Assembly: GCA_900540535.1 (NCBI GenBank)
Contig: UQGM01000033.1
Coordinates: forward strand, 1-27,207
Direction of reading: 5' to 3'
DNA: 27,207 nt
Source: an uncultured Oscillospiraceae bacterium
Lineage (GTDB): Bacteria; Bacillota; Clostridia; Oscillospirales; Acutalibacteraceae
Position 1 is the first letter of the stretch, and each line of letters starts with the position of its first letter. The translations under genes were made by a program, and so were the position numbers. Positions 13,941 to 22,480 of the stretch are shown here, in pieces. The notes under the pieces are model-generated. The model did not search any database, was not told the origin of the DNA, and worked only from the letters and a program-made list of their open reading frames with translations.

Positions 13941-16079
13941 TTGGCGAAATTTAAAGAAGTTGCATCAGGCGTTATAAAAGATGTAACAAGCCACTGGAGT
14001 AAACCCGCAAAGGGTAATTATGTTTCCTATAAGGAAATTGTGAATTTGGGTATCGGAGGCATGGGCCAGCAGCTTATAACCCTTATCACAGGCTGTCTTG
14101 CTCTTTCTGCCGGAAACACTCTTTTGGGAGCTACTCTCGGTATAAAGCCACTGCATCTTCAGTATATGGCAACGGTGCAGACTGTTTTCAATCTTATTTT
14201 TTATGTTATAAGAGGTAGGATTGTTGACAATACGAGAACAAAATACGGCAGATTTCGTCCGTATATTGCCATAATGGGCTTTTCCCTTGTAATACTTTCT
14301 ACGATATTCATGTTTCTCCCCTTTGAAACAATGTCGTATAATTCACTTTTGGCCGTTACCTTTTGTTTTGCCATAACGGTAAGTATGGTACAGCCTTTTT
14401 ATACGGATACATACGGAGAAATGCAAACTGTTATCAGTCCCGACAGTAAGGAGCGTACTAAAATCATAACTATCAACGCCCTTGTTTATTCGGCGGCGCC
14501 TACTATTACCGGTCTGCTTATTCCGATTCTTGTAAACTTCACAGGCGGATATACCAATATTGCTACATACCGTTATATATATGTTCCTACGGCTCTTCTC
14601 GGTTTGGGACTTAACTTCTTTACGGCTTTCGGCTGTAAGGAAAGAGTTGTCGCTTCAAAAAGCTATGTTCAGCGCATAGGCGTTATTGAAGGATGCCTTC
14701 AGATTTACAGAAACAAACATTGGTGGCTCAGAACAATAGCCGGTATTATCGGATTCCTTGAGGGTGCAAGCGGTGTAATCTTTATGTGGATCTACATCTA
14801 CGGGGTACAGAATACAACCCAATATGGATTACTTAGCACTGTACTCGGTTCCGCCTCCGGAATAGGAATGGCAATAACCCCATGGGTTCTTGGAAAACTC
14901 GGCAACAAAAAACTGCTTATTTTCCATAACTCCATGAACATTCTTTTCCTTACGGCTATGACTTTCACTTTTAAAATCCCGCTGCTTCTGTTTGTGTTCA
15001 TATACGGAAATGCAGTAATAAATTCCTTTGCCAACGTATACAATCAGGTTATGCACTCTGAGGTAAAGGATTATCAGCAGTATATTTCCGGCAAGAGAAT
15101 GGACTTTATGTTCGGAGCGGCAGGACTTATAACTACACCGATCACTATTTGCACAGGATATGTAATTCCCTATGTTTACGAGTATATGGGACTTACCGTT
15201 GACTACGATATCCTCTATGAACCTCAGGTAAGAAATACTCTGTTTTTAGTTCTTTGCTGTCTTTCAATTGTAGGTGCAATACTCAATCTCCTTCCCTTTG
15301 CTTTTTACAGTATGTCCCGTGAAAAGCATCGCAATATAATTAAGGTTCTCGAGTACAGGGCGATGTTTGACGACTACGAAAACGGATGCCTTACTGAGGA
15401 CAGAATAGCTCTCAATGTTGAGGGTATAAGGGAGACATATAAATTTGTGGACGCTCCGACTCCTGATTTTGCTCAGCTGCGTAAAAACGTCAAGGATGCA
15501 AAAGGCAAACAGGCCAAAAATGAGGCTTCAAAGGCTCTTAAAGAAGCCAAAGAGCTTATGGTGGAAAAGGAAGCTGCCACTATTCTCACTGATGAGCTGA
15601 ATAAATTCAAGAATCCCGAAATGCTTCATCAGGTAAAGCGTGCCAAGGAGCTTCTTAATTACGGAATTGATAATCTTACCGGATTTACTAAGGATATGGT
15701 AAGAGAAGCAAAAGCTCAGGAAGCGGCTACAAAAGAGGAAAAGGCAATGAAAAAATATGATATTCGCAGGGCTAAAAACCTTGTAAAGATGTCAAAGAGA
15801 ATAAAGAAGTATTATCCTGACGGAGTAGAGGTTCCGGACGAAGATCTTGTAGAAAAGGCATTCAATATGCCCAAGGATACAATCGAGCAGGATAAGGCAC
15901 GTTCCCGTGCAGTTGAAAGAGCTGAAAAAATACTTCTTCGATACGGTAAGGTTATGAAACCGTGGGTAGAGGCTCAGGAGCTTCTCAAGCAGGAGCGCAT
16001 CAGCCGCACAATTCTCGATGATGTTATGAAAATGTATGATGAAGCTCAGTCTTTGAAGGCTGAACCGGCACAGGCATAA
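13941..16079 (+). CDS. GPH-type MFS sugar:cation symporter with long helical C-terminal tail
   Basis: The start is TTG 13941 (712 residues), six bases after a perfect GGAGGAG site. Residues to ~475 hold about twelve membrane spans of the MelB/GPH family. The signature is VDNTRTKYGRFRPY, the equivalent of the DRTRTRWGKFRP loop of MelB; the later SPDSKERTKI loop is also typical. The family couples uptake of sugars or glycosides to Na+ or H+. The last ~220 residues are charged, rich in Ala/Lys/Glu and helical, with many heptad-like stretches such as RRAKNLVKMSKRIKKY. GPH proteins usually end soon after the last span, or carry an EIIA-like domain in LacS; no EIIA phosphorylation motif is seen. 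The following lipoprotein is 12 bases away, in the same operon. Confidence 0.82.
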   Translation: MAKFKEVASGVIKDVTSHWSKPAKGNYVSYKEIVNLGIGGMGQQLITLITGCLALSAGNTLLGATLGIKPLHLQYMATVQTVFNLIFYVIRGRIVDNTRTKYGRFRPYIAIMGFSLVILSTIFMFLPFETMSYNSLLAVTFCFAITVSMVQPFYTDTYGEMQTVISPDSKERTKIITINALVYSAAPTITGLLIPILVNFTGGYTNIATYRYIYVPTALLGLGLNFFTAFGCKERVVASKSYVQRIGVIEGCLQIYRNKHWWLRTIAGIIGFLEGASGVIFMWIYIYGVQNTTQYGLLSTVLGSASGIGMAITPWVLGKLGNKKLLIFHNSMNILFLTAMTFTFKIPLLLFVFIYGNAVINSFANVYNQVMHSEVKDYQQYISGKRMDFMFGAAGLITTPITICTGYVIPYVYEYMGLTVDYDILYEPQVRNTLFLVLCCLSIVGAILNLLPFAFYSMSREKHRNIIKVLEYRAMFDDYENGCLTEDRIALNVEGIRETYKFVDAPTPDFAQLRKNVKDAKGKQAKNEASKALKEAKELMVEKEAATILTDELNKFKNPEMLHQVKRAKELLNYGIDNLTGFTKDMVREAKAQEAATKEEKAMKKYDIRRAKNLVKMSKRIKKYYPDGVEVPDEDLVEKAFNMPKDTIEQDKARSRAVERAEKILLRYGKVMKPWVEAQELLKQERISRTILDDVMKMYDEAQSLKAEPAQA

Positions 16080-16091
16080 GGAGGTAACAGT

Positions 16092-16937
16092 ATGAAAAAG
16101 AAAATATTACGCAGTATCTCCGCAGTGCTTTTAGGTGCTTTTATCCTAGGTTTTGCAGGATGTGCTCAGCCTACTCCTGAGGAGTTTGACGCTCAGTTTA
16201 AAACAGCTATTGAAAATTCCTTTAGTGCTCCTTTCTTTTATTGGAAAGAAACATACGTAAACGGAAAAAATTCAAAGTACACCTCATGCAATGTCCTTAC
16301 AGCACTCGATAACAAATATGAGCCTATACTTGATGAAAACGGTGATTACGCAGAGGTTTCAATTAATATAATGAAAACTGAAAATGAGAAAAGCGTATAT
16401 CAGCTTTACTGCGGAAAATCAGCTTCTTCTCAGGGTGGAGAAACAAAGGAGATGCTTTTCACTAAAGATATAAATCCTGAAACTGAAAAGTCGGTAAATA
16501 AAGTAACTCCCATGACCGTAGAGGAATATTTAAACCATAAGAACTTTGAGCCTTATACCCTTGAAGCAAAGCTCAAAGAGGTTTCGGGTCTTACAACTGC
16601 CGATATGGATTTGACAGCGGATAAATGCGGTATCGAAAAGAAAGGCAACGTCACAAAAATTAATTTCACCCTCACCGATGAGTATTTTGAAAGATACGAA
16701 AAAGAAAACGGCGAGCCTTCAATGTTTGAGGGCAGCAAGAGAGTAGAAATCGAAATGGCCTTTGAGCGTATTTCTCATATTATTGTATATTCTGAGGAAC
16801 CCATTGCCGGAAGTAATATGACAATTGAAACTGAGCCCTATAAGCTGTTTATTGTTTACCTCGGACCGAAATTTTCGATTCCCTCCTATGATGAAAAGGA
16901 TGCAGATGGAAACCCCGTATATGAATTTGTAGGATAA
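16092..16937 (+). CDS. Lipoprotein of unknown function
   Basis: A 281-residue protein with a lipoprotein signal: basic start, hydrophobic core and lipobox FAGC with Cys24. The mature part is soluble, acidic and without recognised motif; it contains alternating charged strands (KNSKYTSCNVLTALDNKYEP, MTIETEPYKLFIVYL) that could form beta sheet. An AAGGAGG site precedes the ATG. It is co-transcribed with the symporter 12 bases upstream, and the terminator follows directly, so it is probably an outer-face partner, though that is inference from position alone. Confidence 0.75.
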   Translation: MKKKILRSISAVLLGAFILGFAGCAQPTPEEFDAQFKTAIENSFSAPFFYWKETYVNGKNSKYTSCNVLTALDNKYEPILDENGDYAEVSINIMKTENEKSVYQLYCGKSASSQGGETKEMLFTKDINPETEKSVNKVTPMTVEEYLNHKNFEPYTLEAKLKEVSGLTTADMDLTADKCGIEKKGNVTKINFTLTDEYFERYEKENGEPSMFEGSKRVEIEMAFERISHIIVYSEEPIAGSNMTIETEPYKLFIVYLGPKFSIPSYDEKDADGNPVYEFVG

Positions 16938-16947
16938 AGTCTATAAC

Positions 16948-16990
16948 AAACAATCGCCGCCGCAGAAAATCTGCGGCGGCAATTGTTTTT
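16948..16990 (+). terminator. Terminator of the symporter operon
   Basis: AAACAATCGCCGCCGCAGA pairs with TCTGCGGCGGCAATTGTTT (one internal mismatch) around AAA, followed by T. Confidence 0.92.
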
Positions 16991-17021
16991 AGATGAAATA
17001 TTAAGAAATAAAAAATACAAA

Positions 17022-17117
17022 CACCTGCACCTTTGGTTATCCGTAACCATAACCGCAGGCATATTTGTTTACTAATTGCTGAAAAACGGTGTGCGGCTTG
17101 AAAGCGGACTTGTCCGC
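17022..17117. repeat. Structured tandem repeat, unit 1
   Basis: The first of two ~96-bp units 139 bases apart in the gene-free stretch between convergent genes. It holds an outer stem CCTGC/GCAGG, an inner hairpin GGTTA-TCCG-TAACC, a linker with AATTGCTGAAAAA, and a second hairpin GCGGAC-TT-GTCCGC. Confidence 0.8.
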
Positions 17118-17160
17118 CTGCGGCGGCAAAACTTTTTATATGCAATATAAAGAAAATAAG

Positions 17161-17255
17161 CACCTGCGGCTTTGGTTATCCGTAACCTTAACCGTAGGTA
17201 CTTTGTTTATTAATTGCTGAAAAATGGTGTACGGCTTAAAAGCGGACTTGTCCGC
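17161..17255. repeat. Structured tandem repeat, unit 2
   Basis: The second unit has the same order of elements, ending 5 bases before the stop codon of the minus-strand deaminase gene. The outer stem is CCTGCGG/CCGTAGG, where a G-U pair replaces a G-C pair of unit 1, so the pairing is kept. The GGTTATCCGTAACC and GCGGACTTGTCCGC hairpins are unchanged. Confidence 0.8.
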
Positions 17256-17259
17256 AGCA

Positions 17260-17754
17260 TTAAACGCTCTCTTCTTTAAGGTCTATTGTTATTGTGGGAT
17301 GGTTAAAGGTGAGCTTTGTGTATTTAATGCCCGCTGCTGTAAGCATACGCTTTGAAGCTTTAACGTCAACGCTGTCGGCGTATTTGTCTGAAAGATAGAT
17401 TATCTCCTTTATTCCGCACTGAATAATGGCTTTGGCGCACTCGTTGCAGGGGAAAAGAGGAACATAGATTTTGCATCCCTCAAGGGAACCGCCGGGGTTG
17501 TTGAGAATTGCATTAAGCTCGGCGTGGCATACATAAGGATATTTTGTATCATATTTGTCTCCGGTTCTGTCCCAAGGGAAATCGTCGTCGCTGCATCCTA
17601 TGGGGAAGCCGTTGTAGCCGACTGACATGATTTTATTTTTCTGATTTACAATGCAGGCTCCTACCTGTGTGTTGGGGTCCTTGCTGCGCATGGAAGCCAA
17701 AATAGCAACACCCATAAAATATTCGTCCCAGGAAATGTAATCTTTTCTTTTCAT
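17260..17754 (-). CDS. Deoxycytidylate (dCMP) deaminase family protein, ComEB-like
   Basis: A 164-residue zinc deaminase. The zinc/catalytic signature is HAE (77-79, His ligand and catalytic Glu) and PCNEC (102-106, two Cys ligands). ISWDEYFMGVAILASMRSKDPNTQVGA at the N-terminus is the usual start of dCMP deaminases, and the GYNGFPIGCSDDDFPW insert is also typical. The family converts dCMP to dUMP for thymidylate supply; members next to competence genes are called ComEB. A GGAGG site lies nine bases before the start. It is divergent from secA and ends beside the tandem repeat units. Confidence 0.9.
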   Translation of the reverse strand: MKRKDYISWDEYFMGVAILASMRSKDPNTQVGACIVNQKNKIMSVGYNGFPIGCSDDDFPWDRTGDKYDTKYPYVCHAELNAILNNPGGSLEGCKIYVPLFPCNECAKAIIQCGIKEIIYLSDKYADSVDVKASKRMLTAAGIKYTKLTFNHPTITIDLKEESV

Positions 17755-17875
17755 TTTTTCGCCTCCGCTCTTATTATTCGTACTATCTTAAATGCATTTT
17801 ATCACAGTGAAAACGCCATTTCAATGACTGTATAAAGGTTTATTTCTTACTTAAAATAAAAAGTGCAAATTTTTA

Positions 17876-17904
17876 CTGTTTTTTTCTTTTGTTTGTGCTA
17901 TAAT
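17876..17904 (+). promoter_or_regulatory. Promoter of secA
   Basis: An extended -10, TGCTATAAT (17896-17904), has a weak CTGTTT -35 box 17 bases upstream; another TATAAT is at 17913-17918. The leader before the secA ATG would be about 145 bases. Confidence 0.55.
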
Positions 17905-17982
17905 GTCTTAAATATAATGGGTTACTTTGTGAAAATGCTCTTTTTCATTAACTGAACATCTTCCTTACAGCAGCCCGTAAAA

Positions 17983-18018
17983 AATCGGATGAATCCCATA
18001 TGTTTTGGGATGCTGATT
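17983..18018 (+). promoter_or_regulatory. Hairpin in the secA leader
   Basis: ATCCCA (17993-17998) pairs with TGGGAT (18006-18011), extended by AATC/GATT on the outside. It stands 39 bases before the ATG, with no T run, so it is not a terminator; a role in translation or stability is possible. Confidence 0.4.
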
Positions 18019-18056
18019 GTTTACAGCTCAGACTAATTCTTCTTGAGGTGATTTTA

Positions 18057-20786
18057 ATGGGACTTTTAAAAAAGCTGTTCGGTGATTACTCCACCAAGGA
18101 GGTAAAGCGTATAAATCCGCTTAAGGACAAGGTTCTTGCCCTTGAGTCAACATATGCTGCTTACACCGACGCAGAACTGAAGGCAATGACACCTAAATTC
18201 AAAGAGCGTCTTGCCGCAGGTGAAACCCTTGATGATATTTTACCCGAAGCTTTCGCAGTGTGCCGTGAGGCATCATGGAGAGTTCTTGGCATGAAGCATT
18301 TCCCCGTACAGATAATCGGCGGAATCATTCTTCATCAGGGCAGAATTGCGGAAATGAAAACAGGTGAAGGTAAAACACTTGTTGCAACTCTTCCTGCATA
18401 TCTTAACGCCCTTTCAGGAAAAGGCGTACACATTGTTACGGTTAACGATTACCTTGCACGCCGTGACTCTGAGTGGATGGGCAAGCTTTACCGTTTCCTC
18501 GGTCTTGAAGTAGGTCTTATTGTTCACGGACTTGACAACAAGCAGCGCCGTGAGGCTTATGCAGCAGATATCACATACGGTACAAACAATGAGATGGGCT
18601 TTGACTATCTTCGTGACAACATGGTTCCCTATAAAGAGGGAAAGGTACAGCGTGGTCACTATTATGCCGTAGTCGATGAGGTTGACTCAATCCTTATTGA
18701 TGAGGCGAGAACACCTCTTATTATTTCAGGACGTGGTGACCAGTCCACAGATCTTTACCGCCTTGCAAATGATTTTGCAAAGAAACTCAAAATGGTAAAG
18801 GTTACAGAGATCGACACCAAAAAGGATGTTGAATCAGAAGTTGACGGCGACTATATAGTTGACGAAAAGGCAAAGACAGCAACTCTTACAAGAAGCGGTG
18901 TTGAAAAGGCAGAAAAGGCTTTCGGTATTGAAAACCTTATGGATGCCGAAAACATGACCCTTCAGCATCATATCAATCAGGCTATTAAAGCTATCGGCGT
19001 AATGCACAGAGATATTGACTATGTTGTCAAAGATGGACAGGTTCTCATCGTTGACGAATTTACCGGACGTATCATGCTCGGCAGACGCTATAACGAAGGC
19101 CTTCATCAGGCTATCGAAGCAAAAGAGGGAGTAAAGGTTGAGCACGAGTCAAAGACTCTTGCAACAATCACATTCCAGAATTACTTCCGTCTTTATGATA
19201 AGCTTGCCGGTATGACCGGTACAGCTATGACCGAAAGCGAAGAGTTCGGTGAAATCTATAAACTTGACGTTGTGGAAATCCCCACAAACAAGCCCATGAT
19301 AAGAAAGGACAACAACGACGTTGTCTATAAAACAGAAAAAGCAAAGTTCAATGCAGTTATAGATCAGATAGAACAGTGCCATGCAAAGGGACAGCCTGTT
19401 CTTGTCGGTACAATTTCAATTGAGAAATCAGAAGTTCTCTCCGCAATGCTTAAGCGCAAGGGAATAAAGCATGAAGTTCTCAACGCAAAGTACCATGAAA
19501 AAGAAGCTGAGATAATTGCTCAGGCAGGTAAATTCGGTTCAGTTACCATCGCCACCAACATGGCAGGACGTGGTACCGATATTATGCTCGGCGGTAACTC
19601 AGAGTTCCTTGCAAAAGCAGAAATGCGCCGCATGGGAATCCCGGAAGAGCTTATTGTTGAGGCAACAGGCTTTGCGGATACAGACAATCAGGAAATCCTT
19701 GATGCAAGAAAGATCTTTGCTGACCTCGAAAAGAAGTATAAGGATGAAATAGGCGAAGAGGCTGATAAAGTAAGAGAAGCCGGAGGACTTTTCATCATCG
19801 GTACAGAGCGTCACGAGTCAAGACGTATTGATAACCAGCTTCGTGGACGTGCAGGACGTCAGGGCGACCCCGGTGAAAGCAGATTCTTCCTGAGCCTTGA
19901 AGACGATCTCCTCAGACTGTTCGGCGGCGACCGTGTTACAAGGATAATGGATACAATTACAAGTGAAGAGGATATTCCCCTTGAGATCAAGGCTCTTACA
20001 AATATCATAGAGAGCGCTCAGAAGAAGATTGAGTCAAGAAACTTTGCAATCCGTAAGAACGTTCTCCAGTACGACGACGTTATGAACCGTCAGCGTGAGC
20101 TTATCTATGATCAGAGAAATAAGGTTCTTGACGGTGAGAATCTCAAAGATTCCATTATGCATATGCTTGATGAAACCGTTACAGATGCTATTGACTTCTA
20201 CTGTCCCAAGGCACTTTCTGCTGATGAGTGGAACCTTGAAGGACTCAGAGAGAAATTTGCAGGCTGGATAAAGACTGATTATGATCTTGCAAATCACGAA
20301 ACCTTCAACCGTGATGAGGCTGCAAAGGCTCTCATTGAAGAGGGACACAGAGCTTATGAAGCCCGTGAAGAAGAGCTGGGCGAGAAGATTATGCGCGACC
20401 TTGAGCGCAAAATCCTCCTTTATAATGTTGACGTTAAGTGGATGGATCACATCGACGCTATGGACGAGCTCAAGAGAGGTATCGGACTTAGAGCTTACGG
20501 TCAGCACGACCCTGTTGTGGAGTACCGCAGCGAAGGTTTCGATATGTTCGACGAGATGACACGTTCTATCAGAGAGGATACAGTAAAGCTTCTCCTTACA
20601 GTCAGAGTTGCCAGCGAAGAAGATGTAAAGCGTGAGCAGGCTGCAAAGGTTACATCTGAAAGCGGAGCATCAGACGGATCAGAAAAGGGCAGAACTGTCC
20701 GTAAAGGCAAGAAGATAGGCAGAAATGATCCCTGTCCCTGCGGAAGCGGCAAAAAATACAAAAAGTGCTGCGGACGTGACGAGTAA
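18057..20786 (+). CDS. secA: Preprotein translocase ATPase SecA
   Basis: SecA drives secretory proteins through SecYEG by ATP hydrolysis. From ATG 18057 (GAGGTG six bases upstream) it has 909 residues, normal for the family; an in-frame extension to 18000 lies in the leader. The start MGLLKKLFGDYSTKEVKR is typical. Walker A is GEGKT (103-107), Walker B DEVDSILIDEARTPL (207-221), and the second helicase half carries TNMAGRGTDIMLGG and QLRGRAGRQGDPG. The end is the zinc-binding SecB/lipid-interacting motif, with Cys893, 895, 904 and 905. It probably forms its own transcription unit. Confidence 0.98.
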   Translation: MGLLKKLFGDYSTKEVKRINPLKDKVLALESTYAAYTDAELKAMTPKFKERLAAGETLDDILPEAFAVCREASWRVLGMKHFPVQIIGGIILHQGRIAEMKTGEGKTLVATLPAYLNALSGKGVHIVTVNDYLARRDSEWMGKLYRFLGLEVGLIVHGLDNKQRREAYAADITYGTNNEMGFDYLRDNMVPYKEGKVQRGHYYAVVDEVDSILIDEARTPLIISGRGDQSTDLYRLANDFAKKLKMVKVTEIDTKKDVESEVDGDYIVDEKAKTATLTRSGVEKAEKAFGIENLMDAENMTLQHHINQAIKAIGVMHRDIDYVVKDGQVLIVDEFTGRIMLGRRYNEGLHQAIEAKEGVKVEHESKTLATITFQNYFRLYDKLAGMTGTAMTESEEFGEIYKLDVVEIPTNKPMIRKDNNDVVYKTEKAKFNAVIDQIEQCHAKGQPVLVGTISIEKSEVLSAMLKRKGIKHEVLNAKYHEKEAEIIAQAGKFGSVTIATNMAGRGTDIMLGGNSEFLAKAEMRRMGIPEELIVEATGFADTDNQEILDARKIFADLEKKYKDEIGEEADKVREAGGLFIIGTERHESRRIDNQLRGRAGRQGDPGESRFFLSLEDDLLRLFGGDRVTRIMDTITSEEDIPLEIKALTNIIESAQKKIESRNFAIRKNVLQYDDVMNRQRELIYDQRNKVLDGENLKDSIMHMLDETVTDAIDFYCPKALSADEWNLEGLREKFAGWIKTDYDLANHETFNRDEAAKALIEEGHRAYEAREEELGEKIMRDLERKILLYNVDVKWMDHIDAMDELKRGIGLRAYGQHDPVVEYRSEGFDMFDEMTRSIREDTVKLLLTVRVASEEDVKREQAAKVTSESGASDGSEKGRTVRKGKKIGRNDPCPCGSGKKYKKCCGRDE

Positions 20787-20804
20787 GAGCAATATGAGAA
20801 AAGA

Positions 20805-20838
20805 CCACCTTTGGATTCTTTTATGAATCCAAAGGTGG
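20805..20838 (+). terminator. Hairpin after secA
   Basis: CCACCTTTGGATTC pairs perfectly with GAATCCAAAGGTGG around six bases. The T tract is poor (AATTGGATTTT), so it may be a weak terminator. Confidence 0.65.
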
Positions 20839-20887
20839 AATTGGATTTTATACCTATATGCGGCAAATATTATGGAAAGGTGAATTT

Positions 20888-21736
20888 ATGAAAAACAGAA
20901 AGTTCTCTAAAATTTCTTTGACCGCAGCGTTTTTAATTTTGATAGTATCAATTACTGTTGCTTTCTTTACATCATGCAGAGATAATGAAAGATTATCAGA
21001 AACCAATTCAACATCCGATGAAGTGCTGACAACTGATTTTTCCGAAGAAAAGGTTACACAGACTGAGCCGGAGTCCGAATCAGAAACGGAAACAACTGAG
21101 GAATCAACCACTAAAAAAGATTTATACACCATTCCCGATGAGCCTTATTACGGTAAAGAGCTTAATCCCGTTAAATTTGATGAGGATAAATGGTATCTCA
21201 CTTTTGTAAATAAAAACTATGTTCTGCCGGAGGATTATAAACCGAAGCTTTCTGAAGAGCTTTTCGGAACTTACTGTCAGCTTGATGTGAGGTGTGCTCC
21301 TTACTATATAGAAATGTATAACGCAGCTTTGAAAGAGGGATGCTATCTTACTCCGTTTTCAGGTTACAGACGTATTTCAACTCAGAAGCGCAATTTTGAA
21401 AACGAAATGAAGATTTATCTTAATAAGGGCTATACCTTCGACGAAGCTTATGATAAAGCCGCTACGAATATTCTTCCGCCGGCAACCAGTGAACACAATC
21501 TGGGACTTGCCATGGATATAGTAAGCATAAACCATAATTTTGACCAGTCAAAAGAGTTCAAATGGCTCATGGAGCATGCGGCGGAATACGGATTTATACT
21601 TCGCTATCCCAAAGATAAAACAGATATAACAATGGTTCAGTATGAGCCTTGGCACTGGCGCTATGTGGGTAAGGAAGCAGCAACAGAAATTATGTCAAAG
21701 GGAATAACTCTTGAAGAATATTTAGGTTTAGCTTAA
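20888..21736 (+). CDS. VanY-family D-alanyl-D-alanine carboxypeptidase lipoprotein
   Basis: The start is ATG 20888 (282 residues), behind GGAAAGG. The signal ends in a lipobox FTSC with Cys30, so the protein is anchored outside the membrane. A Ser/Thr/Glu-rich spacer (about 35-78) leads to the peptidase domain (about 110-280) with SGYRR (158-162), SEHNLGLAMD (201-210) and YEPWHWRYV (252-260). Zinc ligands are H203, D210 and H256, with E253 as the catalytic base. Family members trim the terminal D-Ala of peptidoglycan stem peptides. No vanA-type resistance genes are nearby, so a wall-remodelling role is more likely than glycopeptide resistance. Confidence 0.9.
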   Translation: MKNRKFSKISLTAAFLILIVSITVAFFTSCRDNERLSETNSTSDEVLTTDFSEEKVTQTEPESESETETTEESTTKKDLYTIPDEPYYGKELNPVKFDEDKWYLTFVNKNYVLPEDYKPKLSEELFGTYCQLDVRCAPYYIEMYNAALKEGCYLTPFSGYRRISTQKRNFENEMKIYLNKGYTFDEAYDKAATNILPPATSEHNLGLAMDIVSINHNFDQSKEFKWLMEHAAEYGFILRYPKDKTDITMVQYEPWHWRYVGKEAATEIMSKGITLEEYLGLA

Positions 21737-21744
21737 TAAAAGTG

Positions 21745-21773
21745 TTGACAACACTATTTAAGAGTGATAAAAT
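21745..21773 (+). promoter_or_regulatory. Promoter of infC-rpmI-rplT
   Basis: TTGACA (21745-21750) and TAAAAT (21768-21773) are exactly 17 bases apart, giving a start near 21780. Confidence 0.8.
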
Positions 21774-21779
21774 ATCATA

Positions 21780-21912
21780 GCACAACAAAGCAGAACAGCA
21801 CCGTTCTCACCCTCGGGGCAAAGCTCGACGGGGGTCAATATTAAACAGGTTCTCCTTTTAGGGGATAGTTTCGTATTGCAGGCACGGGCGGTTTTCTGTC
21901 CGTGCTTTAATT
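21780..21912 (+). ncRNA. Probable L20 autoregulatory leader with terminator
   Basis: The ~160-nt leader before infC has several pairing segments (CCCTCGGGGCAAAGCTCGACGGGGG among them) and ends in a terminator, GCACGGGCG (21882-21890) with TGTCCGTGC (21897-21905) and a T run, about 32 bases before the start codon. In Firmicutes the infC-rpmI-rplT operon is controlled by binding of ribosomal protein L20 to such a leader, which promotes termination. Position and terminator fit; the family pseudoknot was not verified. Confidence 0.6.
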
Positions 21913-21943
21913 ATTACCAGAAAGGTTTTGGAGGTGCTTGACC

Positions 21944-22462
21944 ATTAGCAACAAGGAAATGCAAATCAATGAAGAAATCCGTGACAAAGAGATCAGGGTT
22001 ATAACCGATTCCGGTGAACAGCTGGGTATTATGTCGGTAAAAGAGGCTTTTAAAATTGCCGTGGAGAGAAATCTCGATCTCGTAAAAATTGCCCCTCAGG
22101 CGACACCGCCGGTGTGCAAAATAATGGACTACGGCAAATACCGTTTTGAGCAGGCAAAGCGTGAAAAAGAAGCAAAAAAGAATCAGCGGGTAATTGAGAT
22201 TAAAGAAATCAGACTTTCGCTCAACATTGACACGCATGACTTTGAAACAAAGGTCGGCCATGCTATGCGCTTTCTTAGTTCCGGCAATAAGGTAAAGGTT
22301 TCAATCCGTTTCAGAGGCAGAGAAATGGCTCATCCGGAAAGCGGACTTGATATTATGAAACGTTTTGCCGATGCCTGTGCTGAAAAGGGAACTGTTGAAA
22401 AGCCTGCAAAGCTTGAAGGCCGTTCAATGCTGATGTTCATTTCACCGAAGTCAACCAAGTAA
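21944..22462 (+). CDS. infC: Translation initiation factor IF-3
   Basis: IF-3 keeps the 30S subunit free and checks start codon/initiator tRNA pairing. The chosen start is ATT at 21944: GGAGGTG (21930-21936) is seven bases before it, while the in-frame TTG at 21938 is only one base from that site. The protein then has 172 residues, the usual length. The N-domain starts with NEEIRDKEIRVI; the linker is rich in Lys/Glu/Arg; the C-domain includes EIRLSLNIDTHDFETKVGHAMRFL split over two strands and KVSIRFRGREMAHPE. An AUU start is known for infC in E. coli and relatives, where it lets IF-3 repress its own translation. Confidence 0.95.
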   Translation: MSNKEMQINEEIRDKEIRVITDSGEQLGIMSVKEAFKIAVERNLDLVKIAPQATPPVCKIMDYGKYRFEQAKREKEAKKNQRVIEIKEIRLSLNIDTHDFETKVGHAMRFLSSGNKVKVSIRFRGREMAHPESGLDIMKRFADACAEKGTVEKPAKLEGRSMLMFISPKSTK

Positions 22463-22480
22463 TTAGGGAGGAATTCTAAT

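Noticed and set aside
16948..17255. CRISPR array in the repeated region
   Set aside because: There are only two long, internally paired units with a single 43-base gap; no regular short repeats or spacers and no cas genes.
18000..18056. N-terminal extension of SecA from the first in-frame start
   Set aside because: The added residues are unlike SecA, overlap the leader hairpin and lack a ribosome site; MGLLKKLFGD with GAGGTG is the usual start.
20888..21736. Glycopeptide resistance determinant (VanY)
   Set aside because: No vanHAX or VanRS-type neighbours are present; lone VanY-family peptidases are common wall enzymes.
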